A stretch of DNA of 49,812 nt, taken from the NCBI GenBank assembly GCA_964407165.1, contig CAYOUJ010000013.1:1-49812 (forward strand), read 5' to 3'. Under the pieces are notes generated by a model. It was not told the origin of the DNA. It ran no database searches and saw nothing but the letters and a program-made list of their open reading frames with translations. Source of the stretch: CAZPKH01 sp964407165 (GTDB lineage: Bacteria > Bacteroidota > Bacteroidia > Bacteroidales > Muribaculaceae). Made by a program: the position numbers and the translations under genes. This document shows, piece by piece, positions 34,025 to 42,291 of the stretch. Position 1 is the first letter of the stretch. The number at the start of each line of letters is the position of its first letter.

Positions 34025-35119
34025 TCACTCGAGCATGAGGCGCAGGAGGGGGCGCTGGGCGGGGAGCGAGATGAGGGCGCCGATGTGCGGCGAGCCGAAG
34101 ATGAGCGTTGCCAGCACGTTGACGGACACGTCGAAGTCCGGGCGATTCAGCGGGTCTACAGGCAGGTCGTCGTCAACGGTGGCTCCGCGGGCGCCTTCTA
34201 CCAGATATGTGTGCGTGTTGGCGTCGATGACGGGGTCTGTAACCTTGATGACCGACCGCCATCCTTTCGGCGCACGTCGCCCGACGGCATCGAGCAGCTC
34301 CAATACGTTGGTTATGCGCACCATGCCGCGGCGGGTGAGCCGCAGGCGCGTGTCGTCGTCGGGGGGATACGACACCATGATGCGCTTGTCGGGGAAGCGT
34401 CGGCGCACGGCCTCGAGCGCGGCGTCGCGGGCGTGCTCGTCGATTCCCATCACAGCCTTGACGTGAACCAGACGGTAGAAGTCGTCGGGCACGGCCACCG
34501 CCACGCCGGCTATCGCGCCATCGGGGGCTGACACAGCCAGCATGTCTCCGCCGTCCATGCGGCAGTCGGCGAGGATGGCATCAAAGGCGCCGCGTGAGTG
34601 CAGCACCACGGCATACTCCTCGCCCAAGGCGTGCTCAAACGCCGAGAAGGCGTCATACAACGCCTCCGGCTCAGGGTTTTCCACGGCCATGTAATCCCCT
34701 GTGTCAAAGTGATGCACGCTCGTATAGTTGAGGTCGCGGGAGTAAGCCACGGTGGCCCACTGGCCGGTGTAGGCATAGTAACCGTAGAGCCAGTCGGCGC
34801 CGGGGATAAGCCAGACGGCCACGTCGCCTCGCCCGCGAGCAGTGTGCAGGGCCTCGTGGAGCAGCCCGTGCATGTTGCCCAACCCGCGAAACTTCGGGGC
34901 CGTGGCAGCAAACGACAAGTAGCTGACCGGCAGCGTCTGGCCCCACATCGTCATCAGATACGGCTCGAGAAGCAGGGCACTGACAAGCGTACCCCGCGCA
35001 TCGGCGTTGAGCAACAAGTCATCCTCCTGCACGCGCGTGCGGAAAAACAGGTCCATCCACTCGGGGCTTATGCCGGGGAAACAGACGTTCCACAGTTTCC
35101 TTACCTCGTCAAGAGCCAT
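34025..35119 (-). CDS. GNAT-family N-acetyltransferase (Eis-like architecture)
   Basis: A 364-residue cytoplasmic protein starting MALDEVRKLWNVCFPG. The first GNAT domain has LPVSYLSFAATAPKFRGLGNMHGLLHEAL, shown here in the motif KFRGLGNMHGLL that binds the acetyl-CoA pyrophosphate, with the strand VAVWLIPGADWLYGYYAYTG. A second, degenerate GNAT-like half follows, then a C-terminal sterol-carrier-like segment (DFDVSVNVLATLIFGSP). This arrangement resembles the Eis family, but the substrate is unknown. Single gene, transcribed toward the carbonic anhydrase gene. Confidence 0.78.
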   Translation of the reverse strand: MALDEVRKLWNVCFPGISPEWMDLFFRTRVQEDDLLLNADARGTLVSALLLEPYLMTMWGQTLPVSYLSFAATAPKFRGLGNMHGLLHEALHTARGRGDVAVWLIPGADWLYGYYAYTGQWATVAYSRDLNYTSVHHFDTGDYMAVENPEPEALYDAFSAFEHALGEEYAVVLHSRGAFDAILADCRMDGGDMLAVSAPDGAIAGVAVAVPDDFYRLVHVKAVMGIDEHARDAALEAVRRRFPDKRIMVSYPPDDDTRLRLTRRGMVRITNVLELLDAVGRRAPKGWRSVIKVTDPVIDANTHTYLVEGARGATVDDDLPVDPLNRPDFDVSVNVLATLIFGSPHIGALISLPAQRPLLRLMLE

Positions 35120-35141
35120 AACTTTTATCGTTTATAAAATA

Positions 35142-35260
35142 AACGCGTGTATCAACTACAAATTACGCAAATTACACAAATATTCAATTTTCGAGGTTTG
35201 TGGCAGAGCCACAAGCTTTTATCAACATGCTAAATTTCTTTTGTTTCTTCGCGTGACAGG
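35142..35260. other. Gap between rubrerythrin and acetyltransferase: short repeats
   Basis: The 144-base gap holds CAAATTAC/CAAATA near-repeats (35158-35185), the 17-bp palindrome and ATTTCTTTTGTTTCTTCGCG (35226-35255 region), which also occurs before ddl and the aminopeptidase P gene. I see no complete promoter on the minus strand for the acetyltransferase. Confidence 0.5.
35198..35214. repeat. 17-bp palindrome, copy 2
   Basis: TTGTGGCAGAGCCACAA, identical to 17691-17707, in the gap between the acetyltransferase start and the rubrerythrin end. Confidence 0.85.
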
Positions 35261-35263
35261 TGG

Positions 35264-35857
35264 TCACTGGAGCATGTCGAGGGCCTGGTAGTGCTGGTAT
35301 GGATGGGCACAGGCAGGACAGGGCTGCGGTGGCTCGGTTCCCGTATACTCGTAGCCGCAGACCATGCAGCGCCAGGTGATGGGCTTGTCGCGTTTCCAGA
35401 CGGTGCCGCCCTTCACCTGGTCGAGGTACTGCTGGAAGCGTGCCTGATGGTGTGACTCGACGGCGGCGATGGCGTCGAAGATCTCGGCAATGTCGTCGAA
35501 CCCTTCCTCGCGGGCGATTGCGGCGAACCCCTTGTAAGTGGCCGACTCGTCGCGCTCGTCGCGCACGGCAGTCTCCAGGCACTTCTCGGTGGTTGACTCC
35601 GTGCCGGGGTCTATGGACATGGCCACGCCCACGGGGCCTCCGAGCAGCTGCTTGAAGTAGACCTTGCCGTGGTGAAGCTCGTTCTCGGCTATCTCCGTAA
35701 ACATTTGGGCGATAGGATAGTAGTTCTCTTTAGTGGCCTGCTTGGCGAAGTAGATGTAGCTGGTGTAAGCCGTCGACTCGCTCATGTATGCCACCATGAT
35801 GTTGCGCTCGGTGCGCGTGCCTTTGATATTGGCGGGTGTTGTCTTAATGTCTCCCAT
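35264..35857 (-). CDS. Rubrerythrin
   Basis: Non-heme di-iron peroxidase that protects anaerobes from hydrogen peroxide. The 197-residue protein has the four-helix ferritin-like domain with di-iron ligands in TRTERNIMVAYMSESTAY, EIAENELHHGKVYF, AVRDERDESATY and IAAVESHHQARF, and a C-terminal rubredoxin domain with two CxxC-type pairs, CMVCGYEYTG and CPACAHPYQHY. Length is normal. The ATG is three bases from a heptad element. Confidence 0.94.
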   Translation of the reverse strand: MGDIKTTPANIKGTRTERNIMVAYMSESTAYTSYIYFAKQATKENYYPIAQMFTEIAENELHHGKVYFKQLLGGPVGVAMSIDPGTESTTEKCLETAVRDERDESATYKGFAAIAREEGFDDIAEIFDAIAAVESHHQARFQQYLDQVKGGTVWKRDKPITWRCMVCGYEYTGTEPPQPCPACAHPYQHYQALDMLQ

Positions 35858-35860
35858 TTT

Positions 35861-35958
35861 CAGTTTATAGTTTTTAGTTTATAGTTAAAACATACGATAG
35901 CGAGCATTTGTTTTGGGTTGGACATTTCACTGAAAACTAAAAACTGAAAACTGAAAAC
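35861..35958 (-). repeat. Heptad inverted-repeat element before rubrerythrin (TTTTTAG type, inverted)
   Basis: Read on the minus strand: left arm GTTTTCAGTTTTCAG and more, core AGTGAAATGTCCAACCC, right arm with ACTATAA/ACTAAAA units that ends AAA before the rubrerythrin ATG. The core orientation follows the minus-strand gene, not the plus-strand glycosyltransferase on its other side. Confidence 0.85.
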
Positions 35959-35965
35959 TTTTTCG

Positions 35966-35973
35966 TACCTTTG
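35966..35973 (+). promoter_or_regulatory. -7 box of the glycosyltransferase promoter
   Basis: TACCTTTG, eight bases before the ATG; no TTTG at the usual -33 spacing. Confidence 0.5.
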
Positions 35974-35981
35974 CCCTTACG

Positions 35982-36932
35982 ATGGACATTAGCATCATAG
36001 TTCCGGCATATAACGCGGCAGACTATATCACTGAATGTCTGGAGAGTGTCCTGGCCCAGGAGCATGCCGACATGGAGGTGATAGTGGTGGACGACGGGAG
36101 CACCGACGGCACCACGGCATTGCTGCGCTCGATGGCTGTCAACGAGCCGCGGCTGCGTGTCATACGGCAGGCCAACACCGGCGTCTCGGCGGCGCGCAAC
36201 CACGGTCTGCGCGAGGCCCGCGGGGAGTATGTGATGTTTGTCGACGCCGACGACGCACTGGCCCCGGACGCCGTGGCCACGCTGCTCGAGCTGGCAAGCC
36301 AGGCGGACGCCGATGTGGCCATGGGCGCAATCTACCGCTCCCCTGCCCCGCCACGGCGCCGCGGCCGTGCCTGGGTGGCCGACGGCCGCGCGATGATAGA
36401 ACGCGCGCTGTATCAGCGCGGCCGCGAGGACAGCGAATGTTCGCTCAACTCTGTCTGGGGGAAGCTGTGGCACCGGCGTCTTTTCGAGTGGCTTAGCTTC
36501 CGCGAGGGGATTCGATATGAGGACCTTGACCTGTGCTACCGTCTCTATGACAAGTCCAAAAAGGTTGCCGGCACGTCGATGCCCGTGTACTATTACCGCG
36601 ACAACGGCGCGAGCTTTCTGAGCAATTTCAGCGATCAACGCCTCGATGTGCTCGATGTCACGGCCGAGATGGAGAAATATATGAAGCGCAAGCATCCGGA
36701 GCTGCTGCCGGCGGCTCAGGAGCGCAGTTTCAGCGCGGCGTGCAATATGCTCATACTCTGCCGCCAGCACGGGCGCGACGACTTGGCCGAGCGCTGCCTA
36801 AAGATTATCAAGGAGCGGCGCCGCGGCAGCCTGCTCAATCCCCGCGTGCGCCTCAAGAGTCACATCGGCGCTGCGCTCTCGTATCTCGGGCCGAATGTAT
36901 TAACCGCCGTAGGCAAAGCGTTTTACAGATGA
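35982..36932 (+). CDS. Family 2 glycosyltransferase
   Basis: A 316-residue GT2 (GT-A fold) enzyme beginning MDISIIVPAYNAADYITECL. It shows the nucleotide-binding segment VIVVDDGSTDGT, the segment NTGVSAARNHGLREARGEY and the DxD-type motif MFVDADD near residue 88, then GKLWHRRLFEWLSFREGIRYEDLDLCYR with the acceptor-side acidic residues. There is no membrane segment. The sugar and acceptor cannot be predicted. Its stop codon overlaps the start of a small Cys-rich membrane protein. Confidence 0.9.
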   Translation: MDISIIVPAYNAADYITECLESVLAQEHADMEVIVVDDGSTDGTTALLRSMAVNEPRLRVIRQANTGVSAARNHGLREARGEYVMFVDADDALAPDAVATLLELASQADADVAMGAIYRSPAPPRRRGRAWVADGRAMIERALYQRGREDSECSLNSVWGKLWHRRLFEWLSFREGIRYEDLDLCYRLYDKSKKVAGTSMPVYYYRDNGASFLSNFSDQRLDVLDVTAEMEKYMKRKHPELLPAAQERSFSAACNMLILCRQHGRDDLAERCLKIIKERRRGSLLNPRVRLKSHIGAALSYLGPNVLTAVGKAFYR

Positions 36933-37186
36933 AGCAAGCGAAACGCCCCCCCGAGTGCAACTGCTGCGGCCTGGCCTCTGCCTGCGGGGGCGCGAAACCG
37001 CGGCGCAGCGGCATGATTTACACCATAATCATTCCCTGCGCACTGCTCATAGCCGTCAGCGCCATGCTGCCGCTGTTTGGCGTCGGCACCCGCGCCACGG
37101 CCGCGGCGGGGCTGTCGACCATCGGCGCTTATTATGTGCTATACATAATCCTGCGCCTCTGCCACAAGAAACCCCGGTGCCCATAA
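36929..37186 (+). CDS. Small Cys-rich two-helix membrane protein
   Basis: An 85-residue protein starting MKQAKRPPECNCCGLASACGG whose ATG overlaps the glycosyltransferase TGA (ATGA), indicating translational coupling. The N-terminal ECNCCGLASACGG has four cysteines that could bind a metal; two hydrophobic segments follow (about residues 30-50, TIIIPCALLIAVSAMLPLFG, and 58-75, GLSTIGAYYVLYIILRL), and the basic tail HKKPRCP adds a fifth or sixth Cys. A longer frame reading back into the glycosyltransferase is rejected. I do not recognise the family. Confidence 0.72.
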   Translation: MKQAKRPPECNCCGLASACGGAKPRRSGMIYTIIIPCALLIAVSAMLPLFGVGTRATAAAGLSTIGAYYVLYIILRLCHKKPRCP

Positions 37187-37195
37187 TTTAGATGT

Positions 37196-37227
37196 GTTGC
37201 ACGTGTCGGCAATTTTTACTAAATTTG
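37196..37227 (+). promoter_or_regulatory. Promoter of valS
   Basis: GTTG (37196-37199), 20 bases, TAAATTTG (37220-37227), with a leader of about 30 bases. Confidence 0.75.
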
Positions 37228-37262
37228 CAGGCCAATACACGCAAACAATACCTACACAAGAT

Positions 37263-39956
37263 ATGAAACAAGACCTCGCACCAAACTACGAGCCGCAAGC
37301 CGTAGAAGCCAAATGGTACAAGAAATGGGAGGAGGGCAAGCTCTTTGCCAGCCGACCGGACGCCCGCCAGCCATATACCGTAGTCATCCCGCCGCCAAAC
37401 GTGACGGGCATACTCCACATGGGTCACATGCTCAACAACACTATTCAGGACATACTCGTGCGCCGCGCGCGCATGCAGGGCCGCAACGCCGTGTGGGTGC
37501 CCGGCACCGACCACGCATCGATAGCCACCGAGGCAAAGGTGGTGAAGAAGCTGGCCGACCAGGGAATACGCAAACTCGACCTCACCCGCGAGCAGTTCCT
37601 CGAGCACGCCTGGGACTGGACGCACACTCACGGCGGCATCATTCTCAAGCAGTTGCGCAAGCTTGGCGCCTCGTGCGACTGGGACCGCGAGGCGTTCACC
37701 ATGGACGCCACCCGCTCGGCGTCAGTCAACAAGGTGTTTGTCGACCTCTACCGCAAGGGGCTGATATACCGCGGCAAGCGCATGGTCAACTGGGATCCGA
37801 AGGCACAGACGGCGCTGTCAAACGAAGAGGTAATCTACCAGGAGGAGCAGAGCCATCTCTACAACCTCCGCTACTACGTGGCTGACGACAAGCCGGTTGT
37901 AGTGGAGGAGGGGAACGTGGTGCACCGCGACGCCGAGGGCCGCTACTACGCCGTGGTGGCCACCACTCGCCCGGAGACCATCATGGGCGACACGGCCATG
38001 TGCATCAACCCCAAGGACCCGAAGAACACGTGGCTCAAGGGCCACAGCGTCATTGTCCCCCTCGTGGGCCGCGAGGTGCCCGTCATCGAGGACCGCTACG
38101 TCGACATCGAGTTTGGCACCGGCTGTCTGAAAGTGACACCGGCGCACGACGTCAACGACTTCATGCTCGGCAAGACTCACTCGCTGGAGACCATCGACAT
38201 CTTCAACCCCGACGGCACCATCAGCGCCGAGAGCCCGCTTTACGTGGGCATGGACCGCATGGATGTGCGCGAGCAGATAGTCAAGGACCTACGAGAGGCC
38301 GGCCTGATGGAGCGCATCGAGGACTATACCAACAAGGTGGGCTTCTCGGAGCGCACGAAAGTGCCCGTTGAGCCGCGCCTGTGCAACCAGTGGTTCCTGA
38401 GCATGAAGCACTTCGCCGACATCGCGCTGCCCCCGGTGCTGGACGGCCGCATCAAGTTCCACCCCACCAAATACGTCAACACCTACCGCCAGTGGCTCGA
38501 AAACATCCAGGACTGGTGCATCAGCCGCCAGCTGTGGTGGGGCCACCGCATCCCCGCCTATTACCTCTCGCTCGAGGGGGCTGAGACTGAGGAGTTTGTC
38601 GTGGCGGAGACCCCGGAGGAGGCGCTTCAGCTCGCCCGAGAGAAGACTGGCAATGCCAAGCTGCAGATGAGCGACCTGCGCCACGACGAGGACGCCCTCG
38701 ACACCTGGTTCTCATCCTGGCTCTGGCCCATCTCGCTCTTCGACGGCATCAACCGCCCCGGCAACGAGGAGATCAAATATTACTATCCGACGGCCGATCT
38801 GGTCACGGCCCCCGACATCATCTTCTTCTGGGTGGCCCGCATGATCATGGCCGGCATGGAGTATGAGGGTGACGTGCCTTTCCGCAACGTCTACTTTACC
38901 GGCATCGTCCGCGACAAACTCGGTCGCAAGATGTCGAAGCAGCTGGGCAACTCCCCCGACCCGCTGGACCTTATCGACCGCTATGGCGCCGACGGCGTGC
39001 GCATGGGCATGATGCTCTCCGCCCCGGCCGGCAACGACATACTCTTCGACGACAAGCTGTGCGAGCAGGGCCGCAACTTCAACAACAAGATCTGGAACTC
39101 CTTCCGCCTGCTTCAAGGCTGGGAGATGGACGCCACACTGCCGCAGCCCGAGGCGTCGAAGGAGGCCGCCAAATGGTTTGCCTCAGAACTGAACCGCGCC
39201 GTGGCCGAGATTGACGACCTGTTCGGCAAATACCGCATTTCGGAGGCGCTCATGGCGGTCTACCGCCTCTTCCGCGACGAGTTCTCGTCGTGGTACCTCG
39301 AGATGCTCAAGCCGGCCTACCAGCACCCCGTCGACGCCGTGACCTACGCGCAGGCCATCGACTTCTTCGACGCACTGTTGCGCATGCTGCACCCCTTCAT
39401 GCCCTTCATCACCGAGGAGCTCTGGCAGCACCTCAAGGAGCGCGCCGAGGGTGAGTCCATCATGCTCGCCCGGCAGCCTCAGGCCGGTCCCGTCGATGAG
39501 AAGCTGCTGGCCGACGTCGATGTTGTAAAGCAGATAATCAACGGCATACGCGGCGTGCGCGCGGCCAAGAACATCCCGTCGAAGGACGTGCTCTCGCTGC
39601 AGATAGTCGGCGATTGGACGACCCCCTACACGGCTCTCATTGAGAAGCTCGGCAACGTCGACTCTGTCACCAACGTGGCCGGGAAAGACCCCGCCGCCGC
39701 CACGTTCATGGTCGACACCACCACCTTCTGCGTGCCCCTAAAAGACGCCGTCGACGTGGAGGCGGAGCTGGCCAAGCTGCGCAAAGACCTTGAATATCAG
39801 GAAGGGTTCCTCAAGTCTGTCGAGAAGAAACTGTCAAACGAGCGCTTCGTCAGCAAAGCCCCGCAGGCCGTGGTCGACGCCGAGCGCCGCAAGATGGCCG
39901 ACGCCACCGACAAGATTGCCACCCTCCGCGCCGCCATCGCCGCGTTAGGTAATTAG
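37263..39956 (+). CDS. valS: Valyl-tRNA synthetase
   Basis: Class Ia synthetase charging tRNA-Val. The 897-residue protein from ATG 37263 (MKQDLAPNYEPQAVEAKWY) has PPNVTGILHMGHMLN (HIGH motif), the CP1 editing domain with ATTRPETIMGD, WCISRQLWWGHRIP, the KMSKS loop GRKMSKQLGNSPDP near residue 560, and a C-terminal coiled coil from about 830. An upstream in-frame ATG at 37194 crosses the promoter and is rejected. The last residues Gly-Asn and the TAG lie in the following heptad element. Confidence 0.97.
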   Translation: MKQDLAPNYEPQAVEAKWYKKWEEGKLFASRPDARQPYTVVIPPPNVTGILHMGHMLNNTIQDILVRRARMQGRNAVWVPGTDHASIATEAKVVKKLADQGIRKLDLTREQFLEHAWDWTHTHGGIILKQLRKLGASCDWDREAFTMDATRSASVNKVFVDLYRKGLIYRGKRMVNWDPKAQTALSNEEVIYQEEQSHLYNLRYYVADDKPVVVEEGNVVHRDAEGRYYAVVATTRPETIMGDTAMCINPKDPKNTWLKGHSVIVPLVGREVPVIEDRYVDIEFGTGCLKVTPAHDVNDFMLGKTHSLETIDIFNPDGTISAESPLYVGMDRMDVREQIVKDLREAGLMERIEDYTNKVGFSERTKVPVEPRLCNQWFLSMKHFADIALPPVLDGRIKFHPTKYVNTYRQWLENIQDWCISRQLWWGHRIPAYYLSLEGAETEEFVVAETPEEALQLAREKTGNAKLQMSDLRHDEDALDTWFSSWLWPISLFDGINRPGNEEIKYYYPTADLVTAPDIIFFWVARMIMAGMEYEGDVPFRNVYFTGIVRDKLGRKMSKQLGNSPDPLDLIDRYGADGVRMGMMLSAPAGNDILFDDKLCEQGRNFNNKIWNSFRLLQGWEMDATLPQPEASKEAAKWFASELNRAVAEIDDLFGKYRISEALMAVYRLFRDEFSSWYLEMLKPAYQHPVDAVTYAQAIDFFDALLRMLHPFMPFITEELWQHLKERAEGESIMLARQPQAGPVDEKLLADVDVVKQIINGIRGVRAAKNIPSKDVLSLQIVGDWTTPYTALIEKLGNVDSVTNVAGKDPAAATFMVDTTTFCVPLKDAVDVEAELAKLRKDLEYQEGFLKSVEKKLSNERFVSKAPQAVVDAERRKMADATDKIATLRAAIAALGN

Positions 39957-40077
39957 TAATTAGTGAGTGGTGAGTAGTGAGCAGGTAATTATCTGCTCAC
40001 TACTCACCAATTACCTACTCACTACTCACCACTCACTAATTACCTACTCACTGCTCACTACTCACTAATTACCTAAA
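39945..40077 (+). repeat. Heptad inverted-repeat element before dnaB (GTGAGTA type)
   Basis: Left arm TTAGGTAATTAGTAATTAG, GTGAGTGGTGAGTAGTGAGC, a short centre with an AGGTAATTATCTGCT turn, and a long right arm of TACTCAC units alternating with TAATTACC. It ends TAAA before the dnaB ATG. The stop of valS lies in the left arm. Confidence 0.87.
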
Positions 40078-41667
40078 ATGGCTGATTTCCAACCAAGCAA
40101 GCCGCGGCTCAGCCGCGAGGAATACGAGCGCCGCCAGCGCATAGCCGACGGCCAGAAGCTGCTCGAATACGGCGGCAAGCGCCCTCCGCAGGACATCGAC
40201 CTCGAGGAGGCCGTGCTCGGCGCAATGATGCTCGAGAAAGACTCCTACGCCACCGTATGCGACATGCTCCGCCCCGAGAGCTTCTACTCTACAGAGAACC
40301 AGAAGATATACTCCGCCATACAGTCGCTGGGCGCGTCGCAGCAGCCCATCGACATGCTCACCGTCACCCAGCAGCTGCGCCGCGACGGCACCCTCGACGA
40401 GGTCGGCGGCCCCGCCCACATCAGCGAGCTCACAACGCGCGTGCTCTCCGCAGCCCACATCGAGACCCACGCCCGCATCATCGCCCAGAAATACCTCGCC
40501 CGCGAGCTTGTCGCCTTCTCCACCGAGATGGTCAGCAAGGCCTACGACGAGAGCATCGACGTCGACGACCTGATGCAGGAGGCCGAAGGGCGCCTGTTCA
40601 GCATCACCCAGAACAATGTCAAGAAGGAGGTCACCCAGATTGACCCCGTCATCGACAAGGCTCTCGAGCAGATACAGGTGGCCGCCAACCGCAAGTCGGG
40701 ACTCAGCGGCCTCGAGACCGGCTACCACGATCTCGACCGCCTCACTTCCGGATGGCAGCGCTCCGACCTCATCATCATCGCTGCACGCCCTGCCATGGGC
40801 AAGACCGCGTTCGTGCTGTCGATGGCTCTTAACATGGCCACCCGCTACGCCACCCCCGTGGCCGTCTTCTCCCTCGAGATGTCAAACATGCAGCTGGTCA
40901 ACCGGCTCATCAGCAACATCTGCGAGCTCGAGGGCGAAAAAATCAAGTCCGGCCAGCTCTCCGCCGCCGAATGGGATCGCCTCATGGCCCGCGTCAAACA
41001 CCTCTACAATGCGCCCCTGTTCATCGACGACTCACCCAACCTCTCCATCTTCGAGCTGCGCACCAAGGCGCGCCGCCTCGTGCGCGAGCACAAGATACAG
41101 ATGATCGTCATCGACTACCTCCAGCTCATGAACGCCTCCGGCATGAAATACGGCTCCCGCGAGCAGGAGGTGTCGATGATCAGCCGCTCGCTCAAGCAGC
41201 TCGCCAAAGAGCTCAACATACCCATCATAGCCCTGTCGCAGCTCAACCGCAACATCGAGAGTCGCGGCGACGCCTCAAAAGACCAGAAGCGACCCCAGCT
41301 GAGCGACCTGCGCGAGTCAGGCGCCATCGAGCAAGACGCCGACATCGTCTGCTTCATACACCGCCCCGAGTACTATCTGCGGTCGAAAGTCGACGCCGAG
41401 GGACACGACATACACGGGCTGGCCGAGTTCATCGTCGCCAAGCACCGCTCCGGCAAAGTCGACGATGTCAAGATGCGCTTCCGCCACAACTTCGCCCGCT
41501 TCGAGAACTGGTCGGAGAACCCCACCGAGGGCCTCACCGTCGGCGAGGCCCACACCGTCGAGTCGAAGCTGCCGTTCCTGAATGCGGGCGCGGGGGCTGC
41601 GGGCGCGGGGACGCCGCCCGCCTCCGTCGACCTGAGCCCAACGACCGACGACGCCCCCCCGTTCTAA
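40078..41667 (+). CDS. dnaB: Replicative DNA helicase DnaB
   Basis: Hexameric helicase of the replication fork. The 529-residue protein has the N-terminal helical domain (IDLEEAVLGAMMLEKDSY) and the RecA-like domain with Walker A ARPAMGKTAFVLS near residue 236, VFSLEMSNMQL, Walker B MIVIDYLQLM and the arginine/DnaB signature KRPQLSDLRESGAIEQDAD. No intein. The C-terminal tail from about residue 500 (NAGAGAAGAGTPPASVDL) is low-complexity, and its DNA is duplicated in tandem after the stop codon. Confidence 0.95.
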   Translation: MADFQPSKPRLSREEYERRQRIADGQKLLEYGGKRPPQDIDLEEAVLGAMMLEKDSYATVCDMLRPESFYSTENQKIYSAIQSLGASQQPIDMLTVTQQLRRDGTLDEVGGPAHISELTTRVLSAAHIETHARIIAQKYLARELVAFSTEMVSKAYDESIDVDDLMQEAEGRLFSITQNNVKKEVTQIDPVIDKALEQIQVAANRKSGLSGLETGYHDLDRLTSGWQRSDLIIIAARPAMGKTAFVLSMALNMATRYATPVAVFSLEMSNMQLVNRLISNICELEGEKIKSGQLSAAEWDRLMARVKHLYNAPLFIDDSPNLSIFELRTKARRLVREHKIQMIVIDYLQLMNASGMKYGSREQEVSMISRSLKQLAKELNIPIIALSQLNRNIESRGDASKDQKRPQLSDLRESGAIEQDADIVCFIHRPEYYLRSKVDAEGHDIHGLAEFIVAKHRSGKVDDVKMRFRHNFARFENWSENPTEGLTVGEAHTVESKLPFLNAGAGAAGAGTPPASVDLSPTTDDAPPF

Positions 41668-41880
41668 GGAGGCGGCCTCTTTGGAGGCAACGCATCCTAT
41701 AGGAAGCGACGCGGGGGCGCGGGCGCGGGGGCGGCGGGCGCGGGGGCGCCGCCCGCCTCCGTCAACCTGAGCCCAACGACCGACGACGCCCCCCGTTCTA
41801 AGGAGGCGGCCTCTTTGGAGGCAACGCATCCTATAGGAAGCGACGCGGGGGCGCGGGCGCGGGGGCGGCGGCCGCGGCGC
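41584..41880. repeat. GC-rich tandem duplication of the dnaB 3' end
   Basis: A unit of about 134-135 bases spans 41584-41718 (dnaB tail, stop and 50 bases after it) and is repeated at 41719-41852 with few changes (TCGACC/TCAACC; 7 C versus 6 C), then starts a third time at 41853 and breaks off. Landmarks are CCTGAGCCCAACGACCGACG at 41631 and 41766, and CTATAGGAAGCGACGCGGGG after each. The copies include a TCCTATAGGA palindrome and GGGGGCGCGGGCGC runs. Confidence 0.9.
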
Positions 41881-41887
41881 CCGCCTC

Positions 41888-42169
41888 CTATTGGGCGCGA
41901 GGGCTGCGGGGCATTATGCCGAGAGCCACGCCGGTGTCGCACAGGGCGGCGGCAGTCTCGTTGACGGTGCCGGCGGAGGCGGCGGCGATGACGCACTCAT
42001 ACCCCTCGTCGACGGCCTCGCGTGCCAGGCGCGTGGCGTCGCCGTGGCATGGCGTCAGCTTGACGTCGACCTCCCAGCCCATGTTGCGGAGGCGACGGGT
42101 CACCAGCTCCTGCAAGCCTTTCTTGCGGGAGGTGTCGGCGATGGGGTTTATGACGGGCAAAGCCCTCAT
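41888..42169 (-). pseudogene. Truncated diacylglycerol/lipid kinase-like gene
   Basis: A 93-residue frame starting MRALPVINPIADTSRKKGLQ matches the N-terminal fold of YegS/DgkB-type lipid kinases, which run to about 300 residues: ALPVINPIA, VKLTPCHGDATRLAREAVDEGYE and GTVNETAAALCDTGVALGIMP are in family order. The nucleotide motif GGDGT is changed to ASAGT, and the protein ends at MPRSPRAQ where family members continue into the catalytic core. The break falls at the GC-rich repeat. I read it as a gene remnant; a short conserved product is possible but less likely. Confidence 0.7.
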
Positions 42170-42291
42170 TAGGTGAGTAATGTTTAGTGATTAGTGATTG
42201 GTTAAATGCTTAGTCTGCAAAAATTTAGCTCATCATTAATCGCTAACAACTAATTACTAAACACTAATCACTAACCGCTAATCACTAATCG
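42170..42291 (-). repeat. Heptad inverted-repeat element before the truncated kinase gene (GATTAGT type)
   Basis: Read on the minus strand: left arm GATTAGTGATTAGCGGTTAG and more, core GATGAGCTAAATTTTTGCAG, right arm AATCACTAATCACTAAAC and more, ending before the ATG at 42169. The left arm begins at the fbp stop. Confidence 0.83.

Noticed and set aside
36740..36928. Upstream extension of the small Cys-rich protein
   Set aside because: It overlaps the well-supported glycosyltransferase in another frame; the ATG at 36929 with ATGA overlap is a better start.
41317..41996. Minus-strand Arg/Ala/Gly-rich frames across the dnaB tail duplication
   Set aside because: They repeat with the DNA duplication and translate GC-rich repeats (PIGCVASKEAASL type); no independent evidence of coding.
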